Shown here piece by piece: positions 1 to 10,970 of a stretch of 64,000 nt of DNA (positions are counted from its first letter, which is position 1; each line of letters opens with the position of its first letter). This stretch comes from Periplaneta americana (taxonomy: Eukaryota; Arthropoda; Insecta; Blattodea; Blattidae), in the NCBI RefSeq assembly GCF_040183065.1, contig NC_091123.1, positions 11,078,001 through 11,142,000 on the forward strand. The letters are read 5' to 3'. Below the pieces are notes generated by a model, which was not told where the DNA came from, did not search any database, and worked only from the letters and a program-made list of their open reading frames with translations. A program made the translations under genes and the position numbers.

Positions 1-18
1 CTTTCAGAATAGGCCTAC

Positions 19-905
19 TTTCTGTTCAATAATCTTGTGTTGTGATAATTGTGTATAAAGTATTTTCCAGTGTCTAATTAATATAATATTGTGAAGAGTA
101 TGATTAATTTTGGCGTAATAAATTGTAAAATAAATCATTTCAGAGCAAATGATTATTCGTATACTGTTCAAATGTTAACTGATTTCGTTTAAACTTAAAG
201 TAACGCATTAATAAAAGTTCTGCTAATATTTTAATAAAAATAAAAAAAGACTTTTTACACTAGGTCGAGAAGTCGTATTTCAATAATATAAATGCAGACG
301 TTTACTTCTAACATTTTTTATAGTGAAAACGAGACTAAAGTTCATATTTAACTAATATTACATCACAGATGAACTATATAAAGTGTGTAGCAGATACAAT
401 TTCCAATAGTGCGCATATTACAAGTCTCGTTTCAATTTTGTTGAATACATAAAATTTAGAATGTAATGTTAATGTTTTATTTAACGACGCTCGCAACTGC
501 AGAGGTTATATCAGCGTCGCCGGATGTGCCGGAATTTTGTCCCGCAGGAGTTCTTTTACATGCCAGTAAATCTACTGACATGAGCCTGTCGCATTTAAGC
601 ACACTTAAATGCCATCGACCTGGCCCGGGATCGAACCCGCAACCTTGGGCATATAAGGCCAGCGCTATACCAACTCGCCAACCAGGTCGACTTAGAATGT
701 AAGATATTCAACTAAACATAGTATTTGATCGTCATTACTATTTAGTTGAGCTCGTATGGAAACCTCCAAACGTAGCGACTCGACAGACGTTACCGCTGGC
801 GCTGAACAGCTGGTCAGATTCAAGTTGCTGTCAGAGTTGCCTACGTACACGGCGTACTCTACTAATAGAGTACGACGTGCTACATAGCATAAAGATCGTA
901 CATTT
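19..905. repeat. Diverged duplicate segment, copy 1 (contains a SINE)
   Basis: This stretch aligns with 7053-8150: shared blocks include TTTCTGTTCAATAATC near the start, TAAAGTGTGTAGCAG, GCGCATATTA, and AACAGCTGGTCAGATTCAAG followed by CATAAAGATCGTAC near the end. Copy 1 has a SINE at 467-691 that copy 2 lacks. Copy 1 may extend left of the window. I see no coding content, and the nature of the duplicated unit is unknown. Confidence 0.75.
467..691 (-). mobile_element. tRNA-derived SINE (family 1), complete copy with 11-bp target duplication
   Basis: Read on the minus strand, the element starts GTCGACCTGGTTGGCGAG, has a pol III A box (TGGCGAGTTGG) and B box (GGTTCGATCCC), and ends with an AAATAAAACATTAACA tail. 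The direct repeat TTAGAATGTAA flanks it at 456-466 and 692-702. An open frame on the plus strand here is a chance reading through the SINE. The tRNA-like head suggests transcription by RNA polymerase III and mobilisation by a LINE. Confidence 0.9.
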
Positions 906-1062
906 TTCTCGTGTGCAAATGAGTAACCTGAAATGCACTCTTTAAGTACTGTTCATATTTCCAGTTGCACAGAATGGAAATTTGACCTTAATGTGTTGCA
1001 AATTATTTACGTTATCAGGTTACATATCCAGTTAATCAAAACAATTTTCGGAATATGTATTA

Positions 1063-2870
1063 TAGGGGACGGTTGCGTAATTTGTACCGTTGCCTAAATG
1101 GTACCACAGTCTTGAAAATTAGTTCCTTGATAAGTGTTGTCTTCTACGTCAAACATTGTGAACTACATCTACAAATATACCATTTTATGAGAGACGAAGC
1201 CTGTGGGTTGTGTTGTGCAGACGTGAAGTGAAAAAACTTGTTTCAGGTAGTTTCAATCTAGTTTTTGCGCTACCTGGCTGCAACAATTACTTCCGAAAGG
1301 TAAGTGGAAGTCCACAATGCTATATATTATTTAAAACTACATTTATATATTGTAATTGTCATTAAGTTACAGATTTCTGTTAGAAACCGTTAAGCAGCAA
1401 GAATTTAACAAAGAAAACATGGCGAGGTTGCATATTTTGTACCGGCTTCAGTTTCCGGTACCATATAGGGAACTTTCATTATATATGTTTGAAATTATAG
1501 TGACGTATGAAGAAAAACATACATAATTTAAATCAGCAATTATAATTTATTAACTTCTAATCATTTCAATATGAATATAATACTGTAATTTTTATTTTTA
1601 GGAAATAAAACACATTCAGTTCTGAATTTAAATAGCCATGTCAGGCGTTCATTACAAATAATAAAAATTACTGTGAAAAAATAGCATAAACACAATAAAT
1701 TATGCATTTAGAATTTAATCGAATAATTTTCACATTTCATATTCTGGCGTTTTTTAAGTTTCTTCCTTTGTAACAAATTATAATTGCATTTTACATTAAT
1801 TCCAGAATGGCAAAAATCTTGCTGTTGCTGCATATATGAATGGCGATCATGGAATAAATGAATGTGCCCGAATGTACAATGTGCCTAAGCCTACAGTACT
1901 AGAACATGCGAAAAACAAAAACGTAATTGCTAATGGAGATGTGAAATCGTTTGGAAGAACCACAGTATTTTCGGCAGAAATTGAAAATGAACTTGAAAAT
2001 CACATTCTAAAGTTTGAATAAATGATGTTTGGATTAATTCCAACAGATGTTAGGAAACTTGCTTTTGATATAGCTCAGAGAAATGGACTGCCACTTAATT
2101 CCAATCGTGAAAAGGACCAAGCATTGAAGAAATGGTATTATGCACAGCCTATCTGAAGAGGCATCCCAAATTGTATAGGCAGACAGAGGAAACATCCATG
2201 GCTCGAGCGAAAGGGTTCAACAAGGAACGTGTCTATGAATTCTTCGATCTTCTGGAAAACATTAGTGAAAGTTACAAATTGGAATCCACGAGAATGTTCA
2301 ATGTGGACGAAAGTGGCTTCCCACAGTACAGAAGAAGACACAGAAAATCGTAGCAAGGAAAGGCAATAAAGAAGTGGGTGTGATATCGAGCGGAGAAAAA
2401 GGAGTGAATACAACGATGTGCCAGTGCATCTGGTCAATATGTTCCTACCATGATTATGATCTGTCTGTTGCTGCTCACCGTTCATTATATTACAGTTTCA
2501 GAAACTGGCTACATCAACTCTGAATTGTTCGTCAAATGGATGCAACATTTCATTTCCTCCGTCCATCTTACCAAAGAAAGCCCAGTATTGCTGTTGCTTC
2601 ATGGACACACCAACCACAGCAAGAACGTTGATGCCCTGATGTATGTGGAACAATTTAGGAAACCAGTTGCCTAATTTGTACTCATTGCAGATATTTAGAG
2701 AACTGAACGTAATGACTTTATGTTAACTTGAAGTAAACTTTTCTTTTTAGGAAAATCGTCCCAACATACCAGGAATTAAGATGTCGCTATTGAAATGATT
2801 CAAAATTTGTCAGTTAAAATTAGAAAAAATAAAATGTGTAAAATGGTACAAATAAGGCAACTCTCCCCTA
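1063..2870 (+). mobile_element. Tigger/pogo-like DNA transposon remnant with terminal inverted repeats
   Basis: Ends are TAGGGGACGGTTGCGTAATT at 1063 and its imperfect inverse ending CTCTCCCCTA at 2870, with TA at both outer edges, the usual target of the Tc1/mariner-pogo superfamily. The interior carries the broken transposase at about 1806-2675. The spelling of the ends is similar to the foldback MITE at 62246-62446, which may be a related non-autonomous family. Confidence 0.8.
1806..2675 (+). pseudogene. Tigger/jerky-like transposase pseudogene
   Basis: Fragments in shifting frames follow the order of Tigger-type transposases. First comes a helix-turn-helix stretch (GINECARMYNVPKPTVLEH, 1852-1908), then DVRKLAFDIAQRNGLPLN, then RHPKLYRQTEETSMARAKGF (2156-2215), then FNVDESGF near 2300, which contains the first catalytic Asp of the DDE domain, then QKIVARKGNKEVG. 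Finally GHTNH near 2610 sits where the second catalytic D of LLLDGH is expected; here the D is H (LLLHGHTNH). Stops and several frameshifts break the gene, and the region after the third acidic residue is not visible. It is not functional. Confidence 0.85.
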
Positions 2871-2884
2871 TGACTTTCTCGTGT

Positions 2885-3660
2885 TAAATTCTATCGTACC
2901 TGGTTAACATGTTTCGCCTGTTATGGGTCTTCTTCAAAACTGGATGTTGCTGGTCTTGGCGCCTTTTGTTTGTGTTTCCTGTGGGAGTGTGTTTGTGTAG
3001 TGTAATGTGGAGTCAAAGAGTGTGTGTGTTTTGAAATTGAGTTGTGTGTTGAGAATTTCATTTGGATGTGTTTTTGTGTGTCTGTATATTTCGTATTGTT
3101 GTAGTGTGTTTAGTTTCTGGCTTTCTGGTTGGATGTGTAGAATTTCCATGTCTTTGTTGATGTCTCTGTAGGTGTGGTTAGCATTTGTGACGTGTTCTGC
3201 ATATGTGGATGTGTTGTTATGGCTGTGATGTGTTCTTTGTAACGTGTTTGAAATGATCTGCCTGTCTGTCCTATGTAGAAGTTGTTGCAAGTGTTACATT
3301 TGAGTTTGTATACACCTGTGTGATTGTATTTCTTTGTTTGTGTGTTGAGATGTTTTTGTAGAGTATTATTTGTTCTGTATGCGATGTTGTAATTTAATTT
3401 CTTGAATGAGGTTGCAATCTTATGTGTGTTTTTGTTTTCGTATGTTAGTGTGATGTATTTTTTGTGTCCTTGTGTTTGTGTTGTATTTTTATGTTTTGTC
3501 TTTCGTATTATGTTGTCTATTATGTTGGGGTTGTATCCGTTTTCTTGTGCTATGTACTGTATTTAATTGTGTTTAGCTCTTCTTTGTAATCATGTTGGTT
3601 CATTGGTATGTTGAGTAGTGTATCATTGTTCGGAATGCAGCTTGTTTGTGTTCTGCTGAT
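2885..3660 (-). pseudogene. Penelope-like retroelement remnant with GIY-YIG endonuclease
   Basis: On the minus strand, around 3310-3220, the translation reads CNTCNNFYIGQTGRSFQTRY followed by KEHI. This is the Cys-x2-Cys plus FYIGQTGRSF start of the GIY-YIG endonuclease of Penelope-like elements. Upstream (3640-3320) are segments such as GYNPNIIDNIIRKTKHKN and ITLTYENKNTHKIA, typical of the linker after the reverse transcriptase. Downstream the frame shifts and ends near SFEEDP. The reverse transcriptase itself is absent. The plus strand looks strongly GT-rich because of this antisense coding bias. Confidence 0.8.
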
Positions 3661-3974
3661 TTTCCTTACATGTTGAAATAAAAAATTACTGGACCATATA
3701 TGATGTAAATATCAACTCTATTCCAAGCACCGATAAAATAAAAAAAAAACATATTTCTGATGCAGTTTTTTAAACAACATTATATCCCAAGTGCACTAAA
3801 TTAAAATGCACATTGACACCAGTTAATATGAAGGTATTACGTAAGTCAGTTAAGAAGGATTATGGAATAAATCCCCAGAGTAATTATTATTCATAATTTA
3901 ATTCGAAAAAGGAAGTGAACATTTCATATGGTCTCGTAGGACACCATATGAAATATCGCTTGTAGCCTAGCCTA

Positions 3975-4349
3975 TTGTTATTCCATATAGGCCAGCTTCT
4001 GTCTGATGCTTTTCCAATTCACTGCGGGCTAAAGCAAGGAGATGCACTATCACCTTTACTTTTTAACTTTGCTCTAGTATATGCCATTAGGAAAGTCCAG
4101 GATAACAGAGAGGGTTTGGAATTGAACGGGTTACATCAGCTGCTTGTCTATGCGGATGACGTGAATATGTTAGGAGAAAATCCACAAACGATTAGGGAAA
4201 ACACGGCAATTTTACTTGAAGCAAGTAAAGCGATAGGTTTGGAAGTAAATCCCGAAAAGACAAAGTATATGATTATGTCTCGTGACGAGAACATTGGAAA
4301 TTTATTGTTTGAAAAGATTGAAAAATTCAAATATTTGGAGCAACAATAA
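3975..4349 (+). pseudogene. Reverse transcriptase fragment of RTE-like copy 1
   Basis: This frame holds the palm-domain motifs [11 protein letters not shown] and YADD plus the following thumb-side helices ([13 protein letters not shown]). The first residues lie partly in the target duplication, so the listed start is not a real start codon context. The continuation, FENMVLRKIFRTKRDEVTGE and GRPEGKRP-like residues, is in other frames to 4917. Confidence 0.8.
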
Positions 4350-4941
4350 CAAATATAAATGACATTCGGGAGGAAATTAAACGCAGAGAAAATTTGGGAA
4401 ATGCGTGTTATTATCCGGTTAAGAGGATTTTGTCATCCAGCCTGCTCTCAAAAAAACTGAAAGATAGAATTTATGAAACAGTTATATTACCGGTTGTTCT
4501 GTATGGTTGTCAAACTTGGACTCTTTTGAGAGAGGGACAGAGGCTATGGGTGTTTGAGAATATGGTGCTTAGAAAAATATTTCGGACTAAGAGGGATGAA
4601 GTTACAGGAGAATAGAGAAATTTACACAACGTAGAACTGCACGCATTGTATACTTCACCTGACATAATTAGGAATATTAAATCCAGATGTGTGAGATGGG
4701 CAGGGCATGTAGCACGAATCCAGAAATGCATATAGTGTTAGTTGGGAGGCCGGAGGGAAAAAGACCTTTGGGGAAGGCGAGACGTAGATGGCAGGAAAAT
4801 ATTAAAATCGACTTACGCGAAGTGGGATAAAATGGTAGGGACTGGATTAATCTTACTCAGGATAGGGACTGATGGCGGGCTTATGTGAAGGTGGCAATGA
4901 ACCTCTGGGTTCCTTAAAAGCAATTTATAAGTAAGCAAGTA
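3983..4941 (+). mobile_element. RTE-like LINE copy 1, 5'-truncated, with 14-bp target duplication
   Basis: AGCCTATTGTTATT flanks the copy at 3969-3982 and 4942-4955. The body encodes the end of a reverse transcriptase: [17 protein letters not shown] then [12 protein letters not shown] (the YADD catalytic motif, near 4147), then the long C-terminal region to YVKVAMNLWVP-like residues. A frameshift near 4340 and in-frame stops at about 4615 and 4733 break it. The 3' end is a short AAGTAAGC-type repeat, a feature of RTE-clade LINEs. Truncation at the 5' end is normal for LINEs. Confidence 0.88.
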
Positions 4942-4959
4942 AGCCTATTGTTATTAAAC

Positions 4960-6315
4960 CTCGGATTTTAAGCTAAATACCTATTTTTTCCCCTCTATAT
5001 GGATAAACTGAAAACTAGTTAAAACATCTTCACGTTTTATATAAAATATGTACCTTTGGAAGGGGCTTTACTGTGCCGCAAATGTCTGTTTTGCCCATTA
5101 TGACCCATTTTAAGGTTTTAGACAGCAAAAATGCATATTTCTATTTTGTGAATTATGTGTTTTTAATGTTTTCGTGTAGTAGTGAAAAGGAAAGTTTTGA
5201 ATAATGTGCGGTGAGTTTTTTTTTTTTAATACGTAGTTCGGTTGTTGAATGAAGAAATTCTTTAAAAAAGACTCCTTTTGCTGAGCATTTGAGCTGGCTG
5301 TACGAATTGATGAATGGGGAGGATGTACTTTTCCCTAAAAAAAATATATCATAGCAAATGTTGCTGGATTTAAATATGCAACCATTACTTCAGTGCCATT
5401 GCAAATATCTTCTTCCGCTTATAAAATAGTTCTAAGGTGACAATGTTTCACAACAGACAATTCAGACAAAGTCACTGTTATGTATTGCAATGCCAGTTAT
5501 GAATAATATGTTACAACTGATACAGCTATGGATTCTTATCAGACACCACCAGACGTTGACGCCAACTTGGGCATATATAATGTTCTTCAATAAATGAATT
5601 AATTCATTCATTCCACAACAAAGTAAGATGGACGCGTATGGTCGTGTTTAATTCTAATTGGCTGTTAATGCCTGACTGTTAACATTACTATTTCACTTAT
5701 GACGTTATTGTTGTTAAACATATTTCGATTTGCTAATTTGAATTCCGTCTTAATTATGATGACACTAAGGGTTTTCTTAAGGCATAAACTTCTCAAGAAT
5801 ATTTTGCCGCCTGAAGGTGAGTTGCGTTTGTTGAGAATACATAAAAGAAAAAAAACTGTTTCAAGTTCACCGTCATTATTGCATGATTAAGACCAGTATT
5901 AAGCTTTCCCTTCCTTCGTCAACTAAAACCAGAGACGGATTGAAGAAGATAGGCCTATTTCTAAAAAGTTGGCGGACACAGGAACGAAAGTAACATCTAT
6001 TTTATGTAAGTAATCTATCATATTTGCAAATTCAATAAATCAGGTACACTTTGGTTTCTAATTAACTTAAAATAAATAGCTAGTCATCAATCTTAAATTA
6101 TCTGAAATTAAGAAGTTTTCCTATGCATCCTTAATAGCACTACTAATAAGTAAGACAAGTAAGAGTAAAACTAGCAAAATAAGCAAACTAGCAGCTATGT
6201 TAGTATGCTGAGTGGAATAAGCTAAACAAGTAAAATATTAAGATAAAAGAAACAAAGTGAAGTTAGTCATTATACATCGTTACGACAGTGACAGAAATCG
6301 TTATAAGTTAGAGTA
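4960..6315. other. AT-rich spacer, nothing recognised
   Basis: No repeat, transposon end or credible coding frame was recognised; the 63-codon frame at 5699 has no family resemblance I can name. Confidence 0.5.
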
Positions 6316-6316
6316 T

Positions 6317-6366
6317 GGTCACTGGTGGGAGTCGAACGCAGTAGCCAACCGTTCTACGACCCATCC
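6317..6366 (-). pseudogene. tRNA-like fragment next to SINE 2
   Basis: On the minus strand a short stretch reads GTTCGACTCCCACC, a B-box-like T-arm, preceded by GTAGAACGGTTGGCTACTGC, which resembles an anticodon/variable region. It is too short and degraded to be a tRNA gene and is probably the head of another SINE into which family 2 inserted. Confidence 0.35.
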
Positions 6367-6372
6367 GATATA

Positions 6373-6630
6373 TATTTTTATTTTAGTAGGTTATTTTACG
6401 ACGCTTTATCAACATCTTTGGTTATTTAGCGTCTGAATGAGATGAAGGTGATAATGCCGGTGAAATGAGTCCGGGGTCCAGCACCGAAAGTTACCCAGCA
6501 TTTGCTCATATTGAGTTGAGGGAAAACCCCGGAAAAAACCTCAACGAGGTAACTTGCCCCGACCGGGAATCGAACCCGGGCCACCTGGTTTCGCGGCCAG
6601 ACGCGCTAGCCGTTACTCCACAGGTGTGGA
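6373..6630 (-). mobile_element. tRNA-derived SINE (family 2), complete copy with 12-bp target duplication
   Basis: On the minus strand the element starts TCCACACCTGTGGAGTAACG, has B box GGGTTCGATTCCC and a body rich in GGGGTTTTCCC, and ends with GCGTCGTAAAATAACC. CCATCCGATATA is repeated at 6361-6372 and 6631-6642. It differs from SINE family 1 in head and body but shares the CGTCGT(T)AAA tail logic. A degraded relative lies at 24075-24330. Confidence 0.9.
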
Positions 6631-7052
6631 CCATCCGATATAAGTGAAAGTAAAACAACTGAACTTTGCACAACACAAATAGTTTTCCGAAATGGGATCA
6701 TAATATAACTGGAACCGACCACGACATAAATGTTGTTAGAAGCGCGAAACAACAAAAATGGCACCTGTACTCAAAAAAGGGATCCGAAGCGATCTCTCCA
6801 AGGTACTTCCGTTAAGATTTGATGCTATCTTCGCAAAAATTCCCGTTTAACCTTCTCGATAATGAATTAAATCAGACTTCCTCTAGCTGTTCATAAATTC
6901 AATTCGGGATTTTAGCGTCATTTTCCCCCATGTTCACATTTGCAGCATTTACTAGTGCGTATGCATATAAATATGAATTTTGTATAATTTCTATATTATG
7001 CACTTGTTGGTTTTACTTTATTTCCGATACTACTTGTCGTTCTTTGAGGAGA

Positions 7053-8150
7053 CTTTCTGTTCAATAATCTCATGTTGTAATTGTGTATAAAATGTGTTTC
7101 AATGCCCAACTAATATTGTATTGTGAAGAGTGTCATTCATTATTTTGGTAGTAAACTGTAAGGGAAAGTAATTATTCCTATACATATAGGCCCAGATAAG
7201 ACATTTCGTGTACAGCATCTAATTTTAAAAAATCTGCTAATATTTTCAAAAGAATTAATAGTGAACCTCACTATTTATACCAGGACGAGAAATTGTATTT
7301 CAATAACGTAAATGCAGACGTATACTTCAAACATTTTAATATCGAAAACGAGACTAAAGTTCATATGTATTTAACTAACACAGATTTTAAAGTATTAACT
7401 ATTGAAGAAATTTATATAGTTTACTAACTTACTACCACAGAAATCAAATAAAACATAAATCTAATCGACATGAATATCGTACTCGAAGACAGAAGTCTAC
7501 TTTCCCATTAACTGAGCCTAAACGTCATAAACAAATGTATTTTTTTACCTTTTATTTCTGTCAACTATATTCATGTTTTTAATTGAATATCACTGGCTTC
7601 TGCCTGATTGTCAATTTATATTAAATGTGTTTTTCTCTCTTTTTTTTTCTTTCTTCTTTTTCTTCTGCTCTTGTATGTTATTTATTGGTTTTAATTAAGT
7701 TACTTACTGTATTTAGTAGACTGTCCTTGTAAGTTTTATGTTATTATTATTGGCTAAGACCACACCGTACACGAGCCTGGCTCTTACGGTAGTGGCTAGA
7801 AACATTTTTGTTTTCTAATTTTAATTTGTACTCACTAGGTAGTTAAATAAATTAAATTAAACATTACATCAGAGATTTACTATATTCCGGTACCTAAAGT
7901 GTGTAGCAGCTTTTATTTCGAATACTGCGCATATTAGACGCCTCATTTCATTTTTGTTGAGTACACGAAATTTAGGAAGTAAAGAAATTCCATAATTCCA
8001 TCAAGCATTGTCTTTGGTTGTCATTAATATTTAATTCAGCTCCTATGAAAACTGCGTGACGTAGCGACCCGATAGATTTATCGTTGAACAGCTGGTCAGA
8101 TTCAAGTTACGCCCACTGTCAGAGTTGCTTACCTAGCATAAAGATCGTAC
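7053..8150. repeat. Diverged duplicate segment, copy 2 (contains a LINE tail insertion)
   Basis: Matches 19-905. The site of the SINE in copy 1 is empty here: the sequence around 7969 reads AAATTTAGGAAGTAAAGAAA where copy 1 has the target TTAGAATGTAA. Copy 2 instead carries about 450-490 extra bases (from about 7380 to 7865), including a LINE-type 3' end. Confidence 0.75.
7440..7865 (+). mobile_element. LINE 3' end inserted in duplicate copy 2
   Basis: The stretch contains GGCTCTTACGGTAGTGGCTA and ends in a TTAAATAAATTAAATTAAA tail. It is absent from copy 1 at the same place. No coding part of the element remains. The left boundary is uncertain. Confidence 0.5.
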
Positions 8151-8311
8151 TGTTCGTTCACTGACGTTTTAGCCAGTGGAAAGAGGTGGGAGCCAGTGAA
8201 GCGTATCGGCACAAGGCACTTAAAAAGCCAAACGCTGTTACAACACGATATTTGAAGAACAGCCTATTTAGAACAGTATTCTATTCTTTACTTGCTCGGT
8301 AAAATTAATAG

Positions 8312-9000
8312 CATAATAATAATAATAATAATAATAAATGTATTTATTCTAGTGGTGTTAAGGTCATCAGGCCTTCTCTTCTACGCCGCCTGAAATATGT
8401 ACACATACAGCGAAAAAAAAAAACAAACGTTCAAACAAAACAATGTTTACAACGACAGTAACACAATACAAAAAAAAAATATAACGCAGAAACATTAAAA
8501 ATTTTAAATCTGTATATTATTAAACAAAGCTTAAGGTCTATATTAATATTATTAATCTAAATAACTAAACGAGAAATACAATAATAAGTAATTATACAAA
8601 GGTTGTAATCAACACATCTAGTAATTTATTAACAATAAATTTCGTTAGACAAAAAGTGAGTTCCTAACTTCATTTTGAATTTCGGTACCGTCCGGCAGTC
8701 CCTAATGTCACTGGGTAGAAAATTCCAAAGACGAAGTAATTATACTGTATAGGAGGATGAATATAATGACGTTCTGTGATGAAGGATAAAAAGAAATGCT
8801 TGATTCTGATTCCATGCTGTTATGAGAAACTGAAAACGTGTTGCTACGTGTTTAAGTAGGAGTAGAGGTATGCAAGAGTTTAAATATGGGTACAATTATT
8901 ATCAATGTATCCAGAAAATTCTTCGTTCCTTCAGGCGAACCCATGTTAGAAGCTTGATATTAATAATACAATTCAAATAGAAACTAACCACATAAAAACC
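8312..9000 (-). mobile_element. LINE 3'-end fragment (minus strand) with AAT tail
   Basis: Directly after an AAT microsatellite (8312-8337) comes TCATCAGGCCTTCTCTTCTA, the inverse of the AAGGCC-type 3' ends seen after the LINE at 33725-34420. On the minus strand the order is UTR followed by an ATT tail. Further right only faint similarity to a C-terminal region of a LINE can be suspected, and no open frame survives. Confidence 0.5.
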
Positions 9001-9036
9001 AATAAGCGTAAAACGAGGCGTTGCTCAATTGTCTAC

Positions 9037-9077
<41 letters not shown>
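9037..9077 (+). repeat. AAT microsatellite
   Basis: About 13 AAT units. It is followed at about 9080-9222 by a frame with AFAFADDLALVGKN, which resembles the FADD motif and flanks of a LINE reverse transcriptase, so a small RT fragment probably lies there. Confidence 0.85.
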
Positions 9078-9078
<1 letters not shown>

Positions 9079-9079
9079 T

Positions 9080-9290
9080 TTCAATTTGACACTGAATTGC
9101 ATTATAGAAAATTTAACAGATCATGAAATTAGGAAACAATATGGTTTTACACTTTCCAACGATCTTCAAAGCCTAACTGCTTTCGCATTTGCTGATGATT
9201 TGGCTCTCGTTGGAAAAAATTAAAAGTCAGCAAGAGCTCTCACTGATTTGGCTGAAAGTAAATTAGATGAACTACAGTACACAAGTACAT
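9080..9290 (+). pseudogene. Small reverse transcriptase fragment (FADD motif)
   Basis: The frame reads LTAFAFADDLALVGKN just before a stop at 9221, then a shifted ALTDLAESKLDELQ-like piece. The F-A-D-D-L-A-L pattern is the catalytic strand of LINE reverse transcriptases. The fragment is too short to assign a clade. Confidence 0.55.
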
Positions 9291-9384
9291 TCTCCGTCTC
9301 TGTCTCTCAGGGGCAGTAGTTTTAAAACTGTGGAGCGCGACCCTTTAACCGAAATTGGTTTGATAGGGAGATGCAGAAGGCTTC

Positions 9385-9387
<3 letters not shown>

Positions 9388-9437
<50 letters not shown>
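9388..9437 (+). repeat. AAT microsatellite
   Basis: About 16 AAT units. It produces poly-Asn and poly-Ile open frames that are not genes. Confidence 0.9.
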
Positions 9438-9438
<1 letters not shown>

Positions 9439-9639
9439 GTAATAAGTATAAATATTATGATCAGATTACAGCGAATAAAATTAAAAGTCATAAAATATAG
9501 AAAAATTTGTTGAGTCAGACGTAAATAATCATGCTCGCTGAGTTTATATAAGTTTTGTAATAGTTTCACTTTTATTGGGGTTAATAAAGTTGTCGAATAA
9601 CACAAAGGCGCAGTGTGATAAAATTAATTGAATGATAGG

Positions 9640-10000
9640 CTTAATTTGAAATACTAATTTTCTGTACAAATGAAGTCACATGGCTGTAAATAGTATTATG
9701 TCCATGTTGTCAAAGCAGATTCTTGCAACAATAACGGCTATTATATGCCTGCACATTTCATACATAACTCCTTTATAAAACACCCCGTTTGATGCGCTCA
9801 AGTCCCGCATAATACGCTGTTTTTTGTGGAATATTTTCGATATAATTTTCAGCAATGTACTGTAACAGCAATGAAACATTTTGGCCATTTTTTCCGGTCA
9901 GTTTGTTGTCTTTTAATGCATTGAAGTACCTGTGAGCGTGATTACAATGAGTGTTATACGAAAAGCGCCTTGGAAATCTTACCAAAGCACGATGAAAACT
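9640..10000 (-). other. Unrecognised stretch with open minus-strand frames
   Basis: Two overlapping minus frames of about 70 codons exist. One reads ALKDNKLTGKNGQNVSLLLQ and AYYAGLERIKRG. I do not recognise it, composition is ordinary, and it may be part of a degraded mobile element. Confidence 0.25.
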
Positions 10001-10970
10001 ATACTCTTAATCAGAAACAACTGTCTGTTTCATTATAAATCCCATCATCGACATTAAGGACGATAATAAAAAATCGCGACCCAATCACTGCAGCTGCGAC
10101 GTCAGGAGGATGTAAGCGCAGGAAAGCGAAGTGTGCTAAACATGAGGTCTTGGAGAACACACACACGGCAAACAACTATAAATGAGTATTAAGTATAGAA
10201 CATATTGAAAATATATCTTTGACGTACAGTACATTAATTACATTATAGAGTAATACGGTATTACCTTTCATGAATCATGTATTTCAATAAAGAAAAGTGC
10301 TAATATATATATATTGTATATAATTCAAAATTAGTATACTCGCCTAATATGCGGTCCCGGTTAATACGCGGTTTACAAACGGTCCCTTGAACAGCGTCTT
10401 GTCGGAGTTTTACTGTATTAACCCATAAAATTGGAACCACTGGGGGTAGAAATGTGATTTTTCTTTCTGTGTGTTCAGAAAACATTAAACATTCATCATA
10501 TATACATTCAGGGTCCCTACAATATACCAATTTTCCGAGCGCACTTGTTATTTGATCTTGAGACTCTAATCGGCGAGTCTGTGTGCCCGATGTTGCAACG
10601 CAGCACTGCCGCAATTAGCTATCGCCGACACACCTGGGGAGGTTTGAGCGCGACTTGTAGGTCTCATTTCACTTCATGGATGAACTATACACAGTACTGA
10701 TGATAAATCTGAAACAATTCCTGTAGATATCTGGAAGTTGATTTTCGCGACAAAATTTAACACGTGATCTTAACAAACTCCATTACTGAAGCCTGATAAC
10801 AAATTTAAGGTTGTGAATGACTATGGGCTCATCTATCCTTTGCAATGCGCTCCACTTGATCAGCTTCCTAATAGTTTCTTTAAAAATCTAGGTAAAGTAA
10901 TTACAAGTGCTGTCAAAGAAGTTATAGCCTATCTTTTCCTGATGATACACCTAACGACATGCTATATTTA
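10000..10970. other. Spacer with one possible transposon tip
   Basis: Apart from the Tigger-like tip at 10340-10414 nothing is recognised. The minus frame at 10614-10300 overlaps that tip and is not a gene. Confidence 0.4.
10340..10414 (-). mobile_element. Possible single pogo/Tigger-type terminal repeat
   Basis: On the minus strand the stretch begins TACAGTAAAACTCCGACAAG and continues with CCGCGTATTAACCGGGACCG. Tigger-like elements often start CAGT and carry such CCG/TTAACC motifs near the tip. I could not find the partner end nearby, so this may be a solo or broken end. Confidence 0.35.

Noticed and set aside
466..702. Plus-strand frame of 78 codons
   Set aside because: It is the antisense reading of a complete SINE.
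6540..6630. Possible tRNA gene on the minus strand
   Set aside because: The A and B boxes are real, but the sequence continues into a SINE body with a target duplication and lacks a clean acceptor stem.
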